Source of the DNA: Nocardia lijiangensis NBRC 108240
GTDB lineage: Bacteria > Actinomycetota > Actinomycetes > Mycobacteriales > Mycobacteriaceae
Direction of reading: 5' to 3'
Assembly (NCBI RefSeq): GCF_001613045.1
Contig: NZ_BDBP01000013.1
Span: 82,807-146,806 of the forward strand
Length of the DNA stretch: 64,000 nt
Below, in pieces: positions 43,228 to 52,516 of this stretch (its first letter is position 1; the number at the start of each line of letters is the position of its first letter). The translations under genes and the position numbers were made by a program. The notes below the pieces were generated by a model, which saw only the letters and a list, made by a program, of their open reading frames with translations, made no database searches and was not told the origin of the DNA.

Positions 43228-45885
43228 TCAGCCGCGAGCCATGTCGACGAACCGGCTCAGGTGCAGCTGGTGGGCGACGGTGATGGTTGCGGTGGGGCCG
43301 TTTCGGTGCTTGCCGAGGATGAGGTCGGCCTCGCCGCCGCGGGGGTCGTCGCGTTCGAAGGCGTCGGGGCGGTGCAGCAGGATAACCATGTCGGCGTCCT
43401 GTTCGAGACTGTTATGCGCTGAAATGCCTTGGGCCACGAAGTTGTGCGTGCCGGGGACGGTGCCGTCGTAGACGTCTTGTTCGCCGAGGCTGGTGATTTC
43501 GACGATCCTGTCCCAGAACACGTCGTTGGTCGCGAACATCTCGATGTCCGCGTCATCGAGGACGGTGGCGACGCGAGCTAGGCGGGAGCGACTCGGGGAG
43601 CGCTTCCACATGGTCGATCCGCAGAAGCGAGAACCCATGGCTGCGGAGAACTCGCGATGCGTCATGTGCCGGGCCGTCAGGAGGTCGCGGACCTTCGTCC
43701 AGACTTCCTTGGGCACCGTATCGACGTTGGTGTTCGGGGTGAAGGCGGCCAATTCGGTGAGGACCGACTCGCCGACCCGACCCCGTGCGCCGTGGACGCC
43801 GATGTCTTGCAGGAAGGTGGTTTGGTTCTCACAGCCGTCGACCATGAGGTGCCAGCAGTCTCGGTACCCGGACTTCGGGACACGCTTGATACGCCCGTGC
43901 ACGCCGAGGCGCAGCAGCGCCTGGGCGAGGTCATCGACGAGGCGCCGGCTGGTCGAGGCGTAGTAGATCCGCGCTTGCCGACCCTTCGCGTCCCAGCGCA
44001 CCGAGCCATCCGTTGCCCAGAGATGCCGTACGAACAGTGCGAGCTGGTCGTTCGGCAGGGCGAAAATAGCCGGGGGGATGAACTTTTCGTAGCTGCGCAG
44101 GCCGAAGATGCCGAGCTCGTCGAGCCATGCCGCAATGGGATTGCGCTTGCCATGGGTCAGGCGATAGGGCGCGGGCAGGCGCAGGGTGGTCACCCGCGCC
44201 GCCGGGTACTCGTCGCGTACCGCTGCCACACCGAAGTGCTGTGCGGCGGTCGTGACGGCGGTGAGGTTCTCTTCATCGATGCTCGCGTAGCGAATCGGCT
44301 GCCGCTTCACGCATGAGCCGTCACCGATCATGTGCGCGAGCAGGATCACCTCGGAATCCGCCATGCGCGCGGTGTGCACCGGTTCGGGGACTTGCCGCGG
44401 CGTCGCGAGACGGTCCCCGACAGTGAGCTTTTCCAGCGGGATCCACCCGTCGACGGTCAGGAACGGGTGGTTGCCGGTCGCTTCGACTTCTCGCCCGGAG
44501 GCGAGGCGCAGCTTGAAGACTTCCTTGCGTCCGCTGGGGAACACCTTCACCATCGGGCGCGCGACCATGCGCATGCGTTCGTCCAGCGACCACACCAAGG
44601 GCTGCTCACCACTGGCGAGCAACTCACCGAGCGTGGTTTCGCCGCCGTTGTCGGCGCGCAGGATCCGGGTGGAAGCGGGCATACAACCCGACTCGCGGAG
44701 GTCGGACACCATGGGGCGCTTGTCGGTTCGCTGTTCGGGACCGCGGTTCAGCTGACTGATCGCGACCACCGGGACTTCGAGTTCCTTGGCCAGCAGCTTG
44801 AGGTTTCGCGAGAAGTCCGAGACTTCCTGCTGGCGGGATTCGACTTTCTTGCCGGAGGTCATCAGCTGGAGGTAGTCCACGACAACGAGTTTCAGGTCGT
44901 GGCGCTGCTTGAGGCGACGCGCCTTCGCGCGGATCTCCATCATGGTCAGGTTGGGCGAGTCGTCGACGAACAGCGGCGCCTCACTGATCTCGCTCATGCG
45001 CCGAGCCAGCTTGGTCCAGTCGTCGTCGCTCATCCGGCCCGATCGCATGTCACCGAGCTTGATCTTCGCCTCCGCGGACAGCAGACGCATGACGATCTCG
45101 GTCCGGCTCATCTCGAGCGAGAAGATGACGCTCGCGAGCCCGTGCTTGATCGAGCAGCTCCGCATGAAGTCCATGCCGAGCGTCGATTTGCCCACGCCCG
45201 GCCTGGCCGCGACGATGATCATCTGGCCGGGGTGCAGGCCGTTGGTGATTTCGTCCAGTTCGGTGAAGCCGGTGGGGACGCCGAGGGAGATGCCGCCGCG
45301 GGAGGCGATGGAGTCGATTTCGTCCATCGTGGGTTGCAGGAGTTCCTCGAGGGGGAGGAAGTCCTCGGTGGTGCGGCGTTCGGTGACCTCGTAGACCTCG
45401 GCTTGGGCGCGGTCGACGACCTCGGCGATGTCCTGGCCGTCGGCGCCCGCGTAGCCGTACTGGACGATGCGGGTGCCCGCTTCCACGAGGCGGCGCAAAA
45501 TGGCCTTCTCGGCGACGATTTCGGCGTAGTAGCCCGCGTTTGCCGCGGTGGGGACGGTCTGGGTGAGGGTGACGAGGTAGGGGGCGCCGCCGATGCGCTT
45601 GAGTTCGCCGCGGCGGTCGAGGCCCGCGGCGACGGTGACGGGGTCGGCGGGTTCGCCGCGGCCGTACAGGTCGAGGACGGTGTCGTAGATCGCCTGGTGG
45701 GCAGGGCGGTAGAAGTCGCCGGGCCGGATGACTTCGACGACGTCGGCGATGGCGTCCTTGCTCAGCAGCATGCCGCCGAGGACGGACTGCTCGGCCGCCA
45801 TATCGTGCGGCGGCTGGCGTCCGAAGTCTTCGCCGGGAGGTTCGGGCGGGAAGTCCGTGTGCCCGCGGTCATCGGTGGTTGTCAC
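43228..45885 (-). CDS. dnaB: Replicative DNA helicase DnaB, intein-containing
   Basis: The 885-residue precursor contains 460 residues of DnaB extein and a 425-residue intein (residues 401-825). The extein has the N-terminal DnaG-interacting domain, Walker A ARPGVGKST at 227-235 and Walker B LVVVDYLQLM near 337-346. The intein sits at the conserved SDLRESG/SLEQDAD site, with Ser as the +1 residue. Splicing restores the ring helicase that unwinds DNA at the replication fork. The gene has its own promoter region separate from rplI; a stop at 43228 leaves the C-terminus intact. Confidence 0.97.
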   Translation of the reverse strand: MTTTDDRGHTDFPPEPPGEDFGRQPPHDMAAEQSVLGGMLLSKDAIADVVEVIRPGDFYRPAHQAIYDTVLDLYGRGEPADPVTVAAGLDRRGELKRIGGAPYLVTLTQTVPTAANAGYYAEIVAEKAILRRLVEAGTRIVQYGYAGADGQDIAEVVDRAQAEVYEVTERRTTEDFLPLEELLQPTMDEIDSIASRGGISLGVPTGFTELDEITNGLHPGQMIIVAARPGVGKSTLGMDFMRSCSIKHGLASVIFSLEMSRTEIVMRLLSAEAKIKLGDMRSGRMSDDDWTKLARRMSEISEAPLFVDDSPNLTMMEIRAKARRLKQRHDLKLVVVDYLQLMTSGKKVESRQQEVSDFSRNLKLLAKELEVPVVAISQLNRGPEQRTDKRPMVSDLRESGCMPASTRILRADNGGETTLGELLASGEQPLVWSLDERMRMVARPMVKVFPSGRKEVFKLRLASGREVEATGNHPFLTVDGWIPLEKLTVGDRLATPRQVPEPVHTARMADSEVILLAHMIGDGSCVKRQPIRYASIDEENLTAVTTAAQHFGVAAVRDEYPAARVTTLRLPAPYRLTHGKRNPIAAWLDELGIFGLRSYEKFIPPAIFALPNDQLALFVRHLWATDGSVRWDAKGRQARIYYASTSRRLVDDLAQALLRLGVHGRIKRVPKSGYRDCWHLMVDGCENQTTFLQDIGVHGARGRVGESVLTELAAFTPNTNVDTVPKEVWTKVRDLLTARHMTHREFSAAMGSRFCGSTMWKRSPSRSRLARVATVLDDADIEMFATNDVFWDRIVEITSLGEQDVYDGTVPGTHNFVAQGISAHNSLEQDADMVILLHRPDAFERDDPRGGEADLILGKHRNGPTATITVAHQLHLSRFVDMARG
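43411..44685 (-). other. DnaB intein with LAGLIDADG-type homing endonuclease
   Basis: The intein begins with Cys401 (TGT at 44683-44685) and ends His824-Asn825 (AAC at 43411-43413), followed by Ser826. N-terminal splicing block B is ATGNHPF (469-475, with His473). The endonuclease shows two LAGLIDADG motifs, LLAHMIGDGS (515-524, Asp522) and LFVRHLWATDGS (617-628, Asp626). All catalytic residues for splicing and both endonuclease acids look intact, so it may still be mobile. The frame reads through extein and intein without interruption. Confidence 0.93.
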
Positions 45886-46486
45886 CAGACTCGACCGTCC
45901 TCTCTACCCCACGACCGGATTGCGCCGTATCGATGACTTCGTTCTACTCCGGGGCTGTGACACGTTTCGTCACAGCCGTGGACACGCTCGTCACGGCCGC
46001 TGTGACTGGTTTCAGCAACCACCGCGACAGCGCTGGATCGCGTCCGCACGGATGCTCCGTTCCGGGCAATGCGACGAACCTAGGCGACCCGAGGGGGCGT
46101 CGCCAAACCGAGCTGTGCACACAACTGTGGATAAGCTTGGGACTGTTAACCAAACCGTGTGCACCCCCTGTGTACAACGTGGGGAAAACCCAGGTCACTC
46201 CGGCTAAACATGCTGATGGATGCGTGTTTCCGCATCTGTGCACGTGTGGATAGATCAAGCCTCGGCGTGTCGCCCTAGATGAACGGCCGGGCGTGTTGGG
46301 TAAACAGCGTGTGTGACCACTATGAGCTGAGTCACATTGCGAGCGGTCGGTTTGCGCAGTAATCCACAGGCTGAATAACCGGAGGTGACGTGCGATAGCC
46401 GACGCGACTCGCAGTGCCCCACCTCACCACGACTCGCCAATGGCAAACTCATGGCTAATTCATAGGATGGGTGCGGCATGGCAGGC
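45886..46486. promoter_or_regulatory. dnaB upstream region with DnaA-box-like sites and inverted repeats
   Basis: About 600 bases without a convincing gene. TGTGGATAA at 46126-46134 is a perfect complement of the DnaA box TTATCCACA. TGTGGATAG (46245-46253) and TAATCCACA (46360-46368) each differ by one base. Nearer to dnaB, GGCTGTGAC at 45953-45961 and GTCACAGCC at 45969-45977 form a perfect inverted repeat that could bind a regulator. DnaA-linked control of dnaB is inferred. Confidence 0.5.
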
Positions 46487-46524
46487 CGAAGACCACCCCC
46501 GTGCGATCGCGGGGGTGGTCTTCG
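46487..46524 (-). terminator. Terminator of the rpsF-ssb-rpsR-rplI operon
   Basis: The 15-base arms CGAAGACCACCCCCG (46487-46501) and CGGGGGTGGTCTTCG (46510-46524) are perfectly complementary around 8 bases, 58 bases beyond rplI on the minus strand. It separates the ribosomal operon from dnaB. Confidence 0.85.
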
Positions 46525-46581
46525 AACGTGCACGCGAACCGCCTCGCGGCGGCGCCGAACCGCCCCGGGGGCGGCGCGGAC

Positions 46582-47037
46582 TCAGCTCGCGGCGGCGACC
46601 TGCAGGTCGAACTTGGCGACCACGTCGGGGTGCAGGTGCACCACGATGCCGTGCTTGCCGGTCGACTTGATGTGCGACTTCGGCAGCTCGATGCTGCGCT
46701 TGTCGACCACGGGGCCGCCTGCGGTCTTGATGGCCGCGGCGACGTCCGCCTGGGTCACCGAGCCGAACAGCTTGCCGGTGCCCGCGGTCTTTACGCTCAG
46801 CGAGACCGACTCCAGGCCCTCGATGGCCTGCTTCAGCTCGTTGGCGTGGTCCAGGTCGCGGACCCGGCGGGCGTCCTGCGCCCGGCGGATGCCCTCGACC
46901 TGCTTCTGCGCGCCACGGCTGGCGGCGATGGCCAGGCCGCGCGGCAGCAGGTAGTTGCGGCCGTAGCCGTCCTTGACCTCAACGGTGTCACCGGGGGCAC
47001 CGAGGTTGTCCACATCAGCGGTCAGAATCAACTTCAT
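46582..47037 (-). CDS. rplI: 50S ribosomal protein L9
   Basis: This 151-residue protein has the conserved L9 N-terminal domain ([36 protein letters not shown]) and a C-terminal domain ending [17 protein letters not shown]. It is the last gene of the rpsF-ssb-rpsR-rplI cluster; a strong terminator follows. Confidence 0.98.
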   Translation of the reverse strand: MKLILTADVDNLGAPGDTVEVKDGYGRNYLLPRGLAIAASRGAQKQVEGIRRAQDARRVRDLDHANELKQAIEGLESVSLSVKTAGTGKLFGSVTQADVAAAIKTAGGPVVDKRSIELPKSHIKSTGKHGIVVHLHPDVVAKFDLQVAAAS

Positions 47038-47054
47038 TTGCGTGCCTCCCCTAC

Positions 47055-47306
47055 TCAGCGAGCCGTCGACACGTAGGGCAGCAGGGCCACCTCACGCGAG
47101 TTCTTCACGGCAACGGCGATGTCGCGCTGGTGCTGCACGCAGTTGCCGGTCACCCGGCGGGCGCGGATCTTGCCGCGGTCGCTGACGTACTTGCGCAGCA
47201 GCGTGGTGTCCTTGTAGTCGATCGAAACGGTGCCGGTCTTGGCTTCCTTGCAGAAAGCGCAAGCCTTCTTCTTCAGCACCTTTTCGCGCGCGGGCGCTTT
47301 AGGCAT
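47055..47306 (-). CDS. rpsR: 30S ribosomal protein S18, zinc-ribbon (C+) form
   Basis: The 83-residue protein carries the CAFC near residues 16-19 and CVQH near 56-59, so this is the zinc-binding form. It lies 17 bases upstream of rplI in the same operon. Mycobacteria often have a second, C- copy elsewhere for zinc starvation. Confidence 0.97.
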   Translation of the reverse strand: MPKAPAREKVLKKKACAFCKEAKTGTVSIDYKDTTLLRKYVSDRGKIRARRVTGNCVQHQRDIAVAVKNSREVALLPYVSTAR

Positions 47307-47364
47307 GGTCTTTTACTCCGTCATTGATTTTGGCCCAAAGCGATTCGGGCCTAGGAAAGCCGTC

Positions 47365-47916
47365 TCAGAACGGCGGTTCGTCATCCATGCGGCTGCCCCC
47401 GAAGGAACCTGCCGCGGGCGCGCTGCCCCAGGGGTCGTCCTCGGCGCCGCCGGAACGACTGCCGCCGCCGCCACCACCGCTGCTGCTGCCGGAGGAGGCG
47501 TAGTTACCACCACCGCCACCACCGAAGCCGCCGCCCCCACCGCCGCCGCGGCTGGCCTTGTTGACCTTCGCCGTTGCGTAGCGGAGCGAGGGGCCGACCT
47601 CGTCGACCTCGAGCTCGACGACCGTGCGCTTCTCACCCTCGCGGGTTTCGTAGGAGCGCTGCTTGAGCCGTCCGCTCACGATGACGCGAGCGCCTCGGGT
47701 CAGGCTTTCGGCGACATTTTCCGCAGCTTCGCGCCAGATGTTGCAGCGCAGGAAAAGCGCTTCGCCGTCTTTCCATTCATTGGTATTACGGTCGAACACG
47801 CGGGGGGTGGACGCGACGGTGAAGTTCGCTACCGCCTGCCCCGCGGGCGTGAATCGCAGTTCGGGGTCGGCCGTCAAGTTTCCGATGACGGTGATGACCG
47901 TGTCGCCTGCTGCCAT
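47365..47916 (-). CDS. ssb: Single-stranded DNA-binding protein
   Basis: The 183-residue SSB has the OB-fold ([32 protein letters not shown]), a glycine/serine-rich disordered linker ([21 protein letters not shown]) and the conserved acidic tip MDDEPPF for protein partners. The ATG at 47916 has AGGAGGAA upstream; 12 additional in-frame residues are unlikely. Third-from-last gene of the operon. Confidence 0.97.
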   Translation of the reverse strand: MAAGDTVITVIGNLTADPELRFTPAGQAVANFTVASTPRVFDRNTNEWKDGEALFLRCNIWREAAENVAESLTRGARVIVSGRLKQRSYETREGEKRTVVELEVDEVGPSLRYATAKVNKASRGGGGGGGFGGGGGGNYASSGSSSGGGGGGSRSGGAEDDPWGSAPAAGSFGGSRMDDEPPF

Positions 47917-48007
47917 GGGTTCCTCCTGCTCGGTGTGCAGTCCGCGATGCACTCGCTGTTGCGCTAGAGCCTAGAGACAGGCACCGACGCTTACGAGTGC
48001 GGTGGAA

Positions 48008-48295
48008 CTACTTGTCGTGGCGCAGAACCTTGGTGCGCAGCACCGACTCGTTGAGCCCCAGCTGGCGGTCGAGCTCGCTCACGGTGGCGGGGGTGGCGGT
48101 CAGATCGACCACCGCGTAGATGCCCTCGGCCTGCTTGCGGATCTCGTAGGCGAGCCGGCGACGGCCCCAGATGTCGACCTTGTCGATCTTGCCGCCTTCG
48201 GTCTTGACGACGCTCAGCATGTTGTCCAGCGACGGACCAACAATGCGCTCGTCCAGACTCGGATCGAGGATGACCATCACTTCGTAACGACGCAC
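48008..48295 (-). CDS. rpsF: 30S ribosomal protein S6
   Basis: The 95-residue protein matches S6: [21 protein letters not shown] at the start and [22 protein letters not shown] in the core. It is the first gene of the operon; the next divergent gene is the GT87-like transferase, with 200 bases between, where the promoters must lie. Confidence 0.98.
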   Translation of the reverse strand: MRRYEVMVILDPSLDERIVGPSLDNMLSVVKTEGGKIDKVDIWGRRRLAYEIRKQAEGIYAVVDLTATPATVSELDRQLGLNESVLRTKVLRHDK

Positions 48296-48495
48296 GGACC
48301 AATCACCTCCTGTGGACTAGGAAACGGCCACGGACGGTCCGTGGCAGGAGGGTTCGTTGCGTCAGCAACCCGGTAAGGCTACATGAGCGCCTGCTGACCA
48401 GCGAAATCCGCCCCGGCCTCCCCGCGTCGCCTGCTCCGTCTCCCCGCTCGCAGCACAAATGACGCGGCGCGGGTATGGCACTTAAGGTGGTCTCC

Positions 48496-49878
48496 ATGTC
48501 GACCGGACCCGCCGCCAGCGAGGCGCCGGCTCGGCGCACGGCCCGCCACGCAGCGCTTGCGGCGGTTGTCGTGCTGCTGTGCGGGCTGACCTTGGCCCTC
48601 GCGTACGCGAACAAGGCGCGGTGCGCGGGCGCGCCGTTCTACGACAACGGTCGCAGCGAGGTATTCGACGTCGTCAAGGATTCGGACGTCTGTTACTCCG
48701 ACATCCAGTTCCTCTGGCTCGGCCGCGACATCGATCTGCACGTCTTCCCCTATGTGGACGGCGGTATCACCGACGACGGTTTGCTCACCGGCGGCGCGGT
48801 CGAATACCCGGTGCTCAGCGGCACGCTCATGTGGGTCGGCGCGATCGGCGCGGAGACCGACGCCGACTTCCTGCGCCTGTCCGCGCTGCTGCTCGCGCCC
48901 TTCGCCCTGCTCACCGCCTGGTTCTTGGCCCGGCTCGCGGGGCGGGCGGCGCTGCTGTGGGCGATCGGTCCGCCGCTGGTGCTCTACGCCTTCCACAACT
49001 GGGAGCTGCCGGTGGTCTGCACGGCGGTGGCGGCCGTCTACGTGGTCACCGTGCCGAGGCGATACTCGCTGCGGACCCGCGGCGTGCTGGCCGCCGTGCT
49101 GCTCGGGCTCGGCTTCTGTTTGAAGCTGTACCCGGGGATCTTCGTGCTGCCGCTGCTGATCTACGTGCTCACCGGCAGCGGCGAGCGCGATCCGGACGAC
49201 AAGTCCGGCCTCGACGTGCGCGGCGCGCTGCTGACCGCGGGCGCGGCCATCGGCACCGTCGTCGCGGTGAACCTGCCGTTCGCGCTCACCGGCTACGAGG
49301 GCTGGCGGGCGTCGATCACCTTCCAGCAGCTGCGCCAGGCCGACATCACCACCAACTCGATCTGGTACTGGGGACACCACCTGCTGTACGGGCGGGAGAC
49401 CGAGACCAGTCAGGCCTGGCACAATGGCGTCGCCATCGCCTCGCCGATCCTGATCCTGCTGTCGTTCGCACTGGCGGTCTGGCTGGGGTGGAAGCGCTAT
49501 CGCGCGACGGGGGTGTTCCCGTGGATCGGCGTGAGCGGCGCGATGCTGTGTGGATTCCTGGTCTTTCACAAGGTGCATTCGCCGCAGTACACGCTGTGGC
49601 TGCTCCCGTTCCTGGTGCTGCTCGCGGTGCCGTGGCAGGTGATCGGTGCGTATCTGCTCGCCGACGCGGCCATCGGGATCGGCGTGTTCCGCTACTTCTA
49701 TGCCATGGGCTCGGGTGCGCCGTTCGAGGTGCAGGAGGTCATCGTCCAGTTCGGCGTGTGGGGGCGCGCGCTGCTGCTCGTCGCATTGTTCTTCCTGTTC
49801 ATCCGGGCCGATCTGCGCGGGACCGGCGTGCGGGCGGAGCGGGCGACCACGGACCGAGGGGACCTGGTAGTCGCCTGA
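48496..49878 (+). CDS. GT87-like (DUF2029) membrane glycosyltransferase, Rv0051-like
   Basis: The 460-residue membrane protein has about ten hydrophobic segments and resembles polyprenol-phosphate mannosyltransferase-type GT-C proteins. A GT-C acidic region lies in the first loop (DVVKDSDVCYSDIQF). In M. tuberculosis Rv0051 occupies the same place beside rpsF. The preferred ATG at 48496 follows AAGGTGG; a frame from 48475 adds seven residues. It probably builds mannan or arabinan-type cell-wall glycans. Confidence 0.82.
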   Translation: MSTGPAASEAPARRTARHAALAAVVVLLCGLTLALAYANKARCAGAPFYDNGRSEVFDVVKDSDVCYSDIQFLWLGRDIDLHVFPYVDGGITDDGLLTGGAVEYPVLSGTLMWVGAIGAETDADFLRLSALLLAPFALLTAWFLARLAGRAALLWAIGPPLVLYAFHNWELPVVCTAVAAVYVVTVPRRYSLRTRGVLAAVLLGLGFCLKLYPGIFVLPLLIYVLTGSGERDPDDKSGLDVRGALLTAGAAIGTVVAVNLPFALTGYEGWRASITFQQLRQADITTNSIWYWGHHLLYGRETETSQAWHNGVAIASPILILLSFALAVWLGWKRYRATGVFPWIGVSGAMLCGFLVFHKVHSPQYTLWLLPFLVLLAVPWQVIGAYLLADAAIGIGVFRYFYAMGSGAPFEVQEVIVQFGVWGRALLLVALFFLFIRADLRGTGVRAERATTDRGDLVVA

Positions 49879-50000
49879 TCGGAGGTCGCTTCGAATCCGG
49901 CGACACTCCGTGCCTGGTCGAAGCGAAGTGGCAGGTACCCCTGGAGATCGCAACGGCTCGTCAGTGCGCCGGAAGCCCTGGCGCAGGGCACACTTGGCGC

Positions 50001-50963
50001 ATGCTGCACATGCGGATCCTGTCTCCGGCTGCGATGACCGACGACGTGATCGACATCCTCGACCGGGACACCGGAGTGAGCGGGCTGGCCGTTGTGCGCG
50101 GCTCGTCGCTGAAACCGCCCGGTGACGTCGTGCTCGCGGACGTCGCGCGGGAAGCGGGCAACGACGTGATCCAGAAGCTGCGCGCGCTCGGAGTTCACCG
50201 TGCGGGCAGTGTCGAGATCGACCAGGTGCGAACCTGGTTGTCGCGCAGTGGCTTCGACGCCGAGATGCGCACGCCGGGCAGCAGCGCCGACGCGGTGGTG
50301 TGGGCCGAGGTCGCGCAGCGCTCCTACGAGGAAACCGAACTGAACTGGACCTACCTGAGCTTCATGACGATGGCGACGATGATCGCCGCCATCGCGATCG
50401 TGCTCGATTCGCAGATCCTGGTCATCGGCGCCATGGTGCTCGGTCCGGAGTTCGGCGCTATCGCCGCGCTCGGCGTCGCGCTGGTGCGCCGCCGTCCCGT
50501 GCTGCTCGGCCACGCCATCCGCACCTTGCTGTTCGGTTTCGGGGCGGCCATCGTCGTGACATTTCTGATGGCGCTGATCGGACGCGGGCTGGGCTGGATC
50601 ACCATCGAGGACGTGACGGGGCCGCGGCCGGGCACGGCGTTCATCTACACGCCGGACAAATGGTCGTTCATCGTCGCGGTGATCGCGGCCGCGGCCGGAG
50701 TGCTCGCCCTGACCTCGTCGAAGGCGTCCGGGCTCGCCGGTGTCTTCATCTCGGTGACCACGGTGCCCGCCGCCGGAAACATCGCGCTCGGTTTGGCTTT
50801 CGGTGTCGGTGACGCGATCCAGGGGAGCACCCTGCAGCTGGCGGTCAACCTCTCGGGCATGGCGCTCGCGGGATGGGCGACGCTGGCATTCCAGCAGGCC
50901 GTGTGGTCGCGCATCTCCGTGCGGCGCGCCAAGGCGATGAGCAAGCCGCACCGAATGCTGTGA
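50001..50963 (+). CDS. DUF389 family membrane protein
   Basis: The 320-residue protein has a soluble N-terminal region and about six hydrophobic segments in the C-terminal two-thirds, with MVLGPEFGAIAALGVALVRR typical of DUF389. The family is of unknown function; some members are linked to transport or stress. The ATG at 50001 is the first of two in-frame methionines (MLHM). A G+C-rich 122-base gap separates it from the GT87 gene. Confidence 0.87.
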   Translation: MLHMRILSPAAMTDDVIDILDRDTGVSGLAVVRGSSLKPPGDVVLADVAREAGNDVIQKLRALGVHRAGSVEIDQVRTWLSRSGFDAEMRTPGSSADAVVWAEVAQRSYEETELNWTYLSFMTMATMIAAIAIVLDSQILVIGAMVLGPEFGAIAALGVALVRRRPVLLGHAIRTLLFGFGAAIVVTFLMALIGRGLGWITIEDVTGPRPGTAFIYTPDKWSFIVAVIAAAAGVLALTSSKASGLAGVFISVTTVPAAGNIALGLAFGVGDAIQGSTLQLAVNLSGMALAGWATLAFQQAVWSRISVRRAKAMSKPHRML

Positions 50964-50989
50964 GCCCGCGTTCGACGCACGGATCCCGG

Positions 50990-51529
50990 TCAGTCCGACG
51001 TTTGCCGCGCGCGAAAGGCCGCGCTCTTGGCGCGATTTCCGCACCGCGTCATATCGCACCAGCGGCGTGACCCACCGCGCGAGGTGTCGACGTACAGCCG
51101 CGTGCACGTGGCTCGACCGCATTCCTTGACCAGCGCGCGTTCCGCGCCGCCGAGCAGTTCGACGGCCGAGCGCGCGACGGCGGTGAGCGCGGTGTCGGCG
51201 CCGCCGTCGCGCGCGATCGCCCCGTCGGATCGCAGTGCGACGCGGGGTAGTTCACCGCGGGCCCGCGCGTTGACGAGCCGCCGGTCGGCATCGGCGGGCG
51301 GCTCGCCGTTGATGGCCGCGATCGCCATCCGGTAGACGGCCTCGCGCAGCCGGACCGCGCGGTCGAGGTCGTCGGCGCCGCAGTCGGGCGCAGTGTCGAG
51401 CAGGTCGGCGGCGACCAGCCAGGCCCCGAGGGCGGCGGGGGAGTCGAGCAGGTCCTCGGGGTCGGTAGTGCGCGCCCTGACCGTGCCCGCGAAGTCCAGT
51501 GCGAGGTTCCCGCTCACGAAGGCGAACAT
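50990..51529 (-). CDS. CGNR zinc-finger regulator
   Basis: The 179-residue protein has an ABATE-type N-terminal domain (FAFVSGNLALDFAGTVRAR) and a C-terminal CGNR zinc finger: CGRATCTRLYVDTS-RGGSRRWCDMTRCGNRAK. It is divergent from an EamA transporter gene, with two matching 21-base palindromic sites between them, and is probably its repressor. Confidence 0.9.
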   Translation of the reverse strand: MFAFVSGNLALDFAGTVRARTTDPEDLLDSPAALGAWLVAADLLDTAPDCGADDLDRAVRLREAVYRMAIAAINGEPPADADRRLVNARARGELPRVALRSDGAIARDGGADTALTAVARSAVELLGGAERALVKECGRATCTRLYVDTSRGGSRRWCDMTRCGNRAKSAAFRARQTSD

Positions 51530-51539
51530 GCCATCGATA

Positions 51540-51600
51540 GTAACCGCCTTGACAGGTTGTTCCGCTGCATGTCACGGTAGTAACCACCTTGGCAGGTTAC
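51540..51600. promoter_or_regulatory. Two 21-base palindromic operators between CGNR and EamA genes
   Basis: Sites at 51540-51560 and 51580-51600 share the pattern GTAACC-N9-GGTTAC (the first ends GGTTGT), their starts 40 bases apart. The second is perfect at its ends and lies 13 bases before the EamA start codon. They look like the binding sites of the CGNR regulator. Confidence 0.8.
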
Positions 51601-51613
51601 TTTTGGAGGGATC

Positions 51614-52504
51614 GTGACGGACCGCATGCTGCTCGCCGCCCAGCCGCTGTTCGTGCTGATGTGGAGCAGCGCCTTCATCGCCGGGATCATCGGAGTCGGG
51701 GCCGCGCCGCCGCTGTTCGTCCTCTTCGTGCGCTACGTCGTCGCGGGACTGCTGCTCTCGCTGTATGCGCGCGCCGTCGGCGCCGTGTGGCCCCGCGGCA
51801 CGCAGCTTCGTCACGTGGTGATCGCGGGTCTGTTGATGCAGATCGTCCAGTTCGGCGCGTTCTACACGGCGATGAGCGAACACGTCCCGGCCGCCGTCAT
51901 CGCGCTGGTCCAGGGACTGAATCCGGTGGTGATCGCGCTCTGCTCAGGTCTCATCGGCGAGACGGTCTCGGCCGGACAGTGGTTCGGCTTCGGCATCGGC
52001 GGAGTCGGCGTGGCGATGGCGGTGATCGACCAGTCGCACTTCTCGCTCGTCGGACTGATCCTGTGCGTGGTCGGCTTGCTCGGCCTCAGCATCGGCACGA
52101 TCTACCAGAAACGCTTCGTGCCGCAGGTGGATTCGCGCGCGGCGACCGCGGTGCACGCGGTAGCCAGCGCGCCGGTGGCCGGGCTGCTCGCGGTGGCGTG
52201 CGGTCAGCTGGCGGTCTCGGACCCGGCTCGGTTCGCCGGGTCGCTGACCTGGATGGTTCTGGTGAATTCGATGGCGGCTTTCCTGCTGTTGAACGCGATG
52301 CTGCGGCGCTGGGACGCCACCAGGGTCGGCAGGCTGTTCTTCGCCACTCCCGCGGTGACGGCATTGCTGGCCTGGGTGTTGATCGGTGAACCGTTGCGCC
52401 CGTTGACACTTGCCGGTCTCGCGATCGGCCTCATCGGACTGGTGTTCGCCTCCCGCAGACCGGCCGCCGCGCCGACGCTGCCTCAGCCCGTGGCCGTCCG
52501 ATGA
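51614..52504 (+). CDS. EamA/DMT-family transporter, CGNR-regulated
   Basis: This 296-residue protein has ten hydrophobic segments forming two EamA repeats; WSSAFIAGIIGVGAAPPLFVLFVRY near the N-terminus and LLAWVLIGEPLRPLTLAGLAIGLIGL near the C-terminus are diagnostic. The start is GTG at 51614 with GGAGGG 6 bases upstream. It is convergent with the TerD-like gene. Confidence 0.9.
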   Translation: MTDRMLLAAQPLFVLMWSSAFIAGIIGVGAAPPLFVLFVRYVVAGLLLSLYARAVGAVWPRGTQLRHVVIAGLLMQIVQFGAFYTAMSEHVPAAVIALVQGLNPVVIALCSGLIGETVSAGQWFGFGIGGVGVAMAVIDQSHFSLVGLILCVVGLLGLSIGTIYQKRFVPQVDSRAATAVHAVASAPVAGLLAVACGQLAVSDPARFAGSLTWMVLVNSMAAFLLLNAMLRRWDATRVGRLFFATPAVTALLAWVLIGEPLRPLTLAGLAIGLIGLVFASRRPAAAPTLPQPVAVR

Positions 52505-52516
52505 CCACGCGCCGGA

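Noticed and set aside
45879..46253. 124-codon plus-strand frame upstream of dnaB
   Set aside because: No ribosome site or family; it overlaps the start of dnaB and its upstream region.
46255..46533. 92-codon minus-strand frame
   Set aside because: It overlaps the rplI terminator and has no recognisable sequence.
48379..49953. 524-codon minus-strand frame opposite the GT87-like gene
   Set aside because: Antisense of a gene with strong codon bias; Gln/Arg/Glu-rich without a domain.
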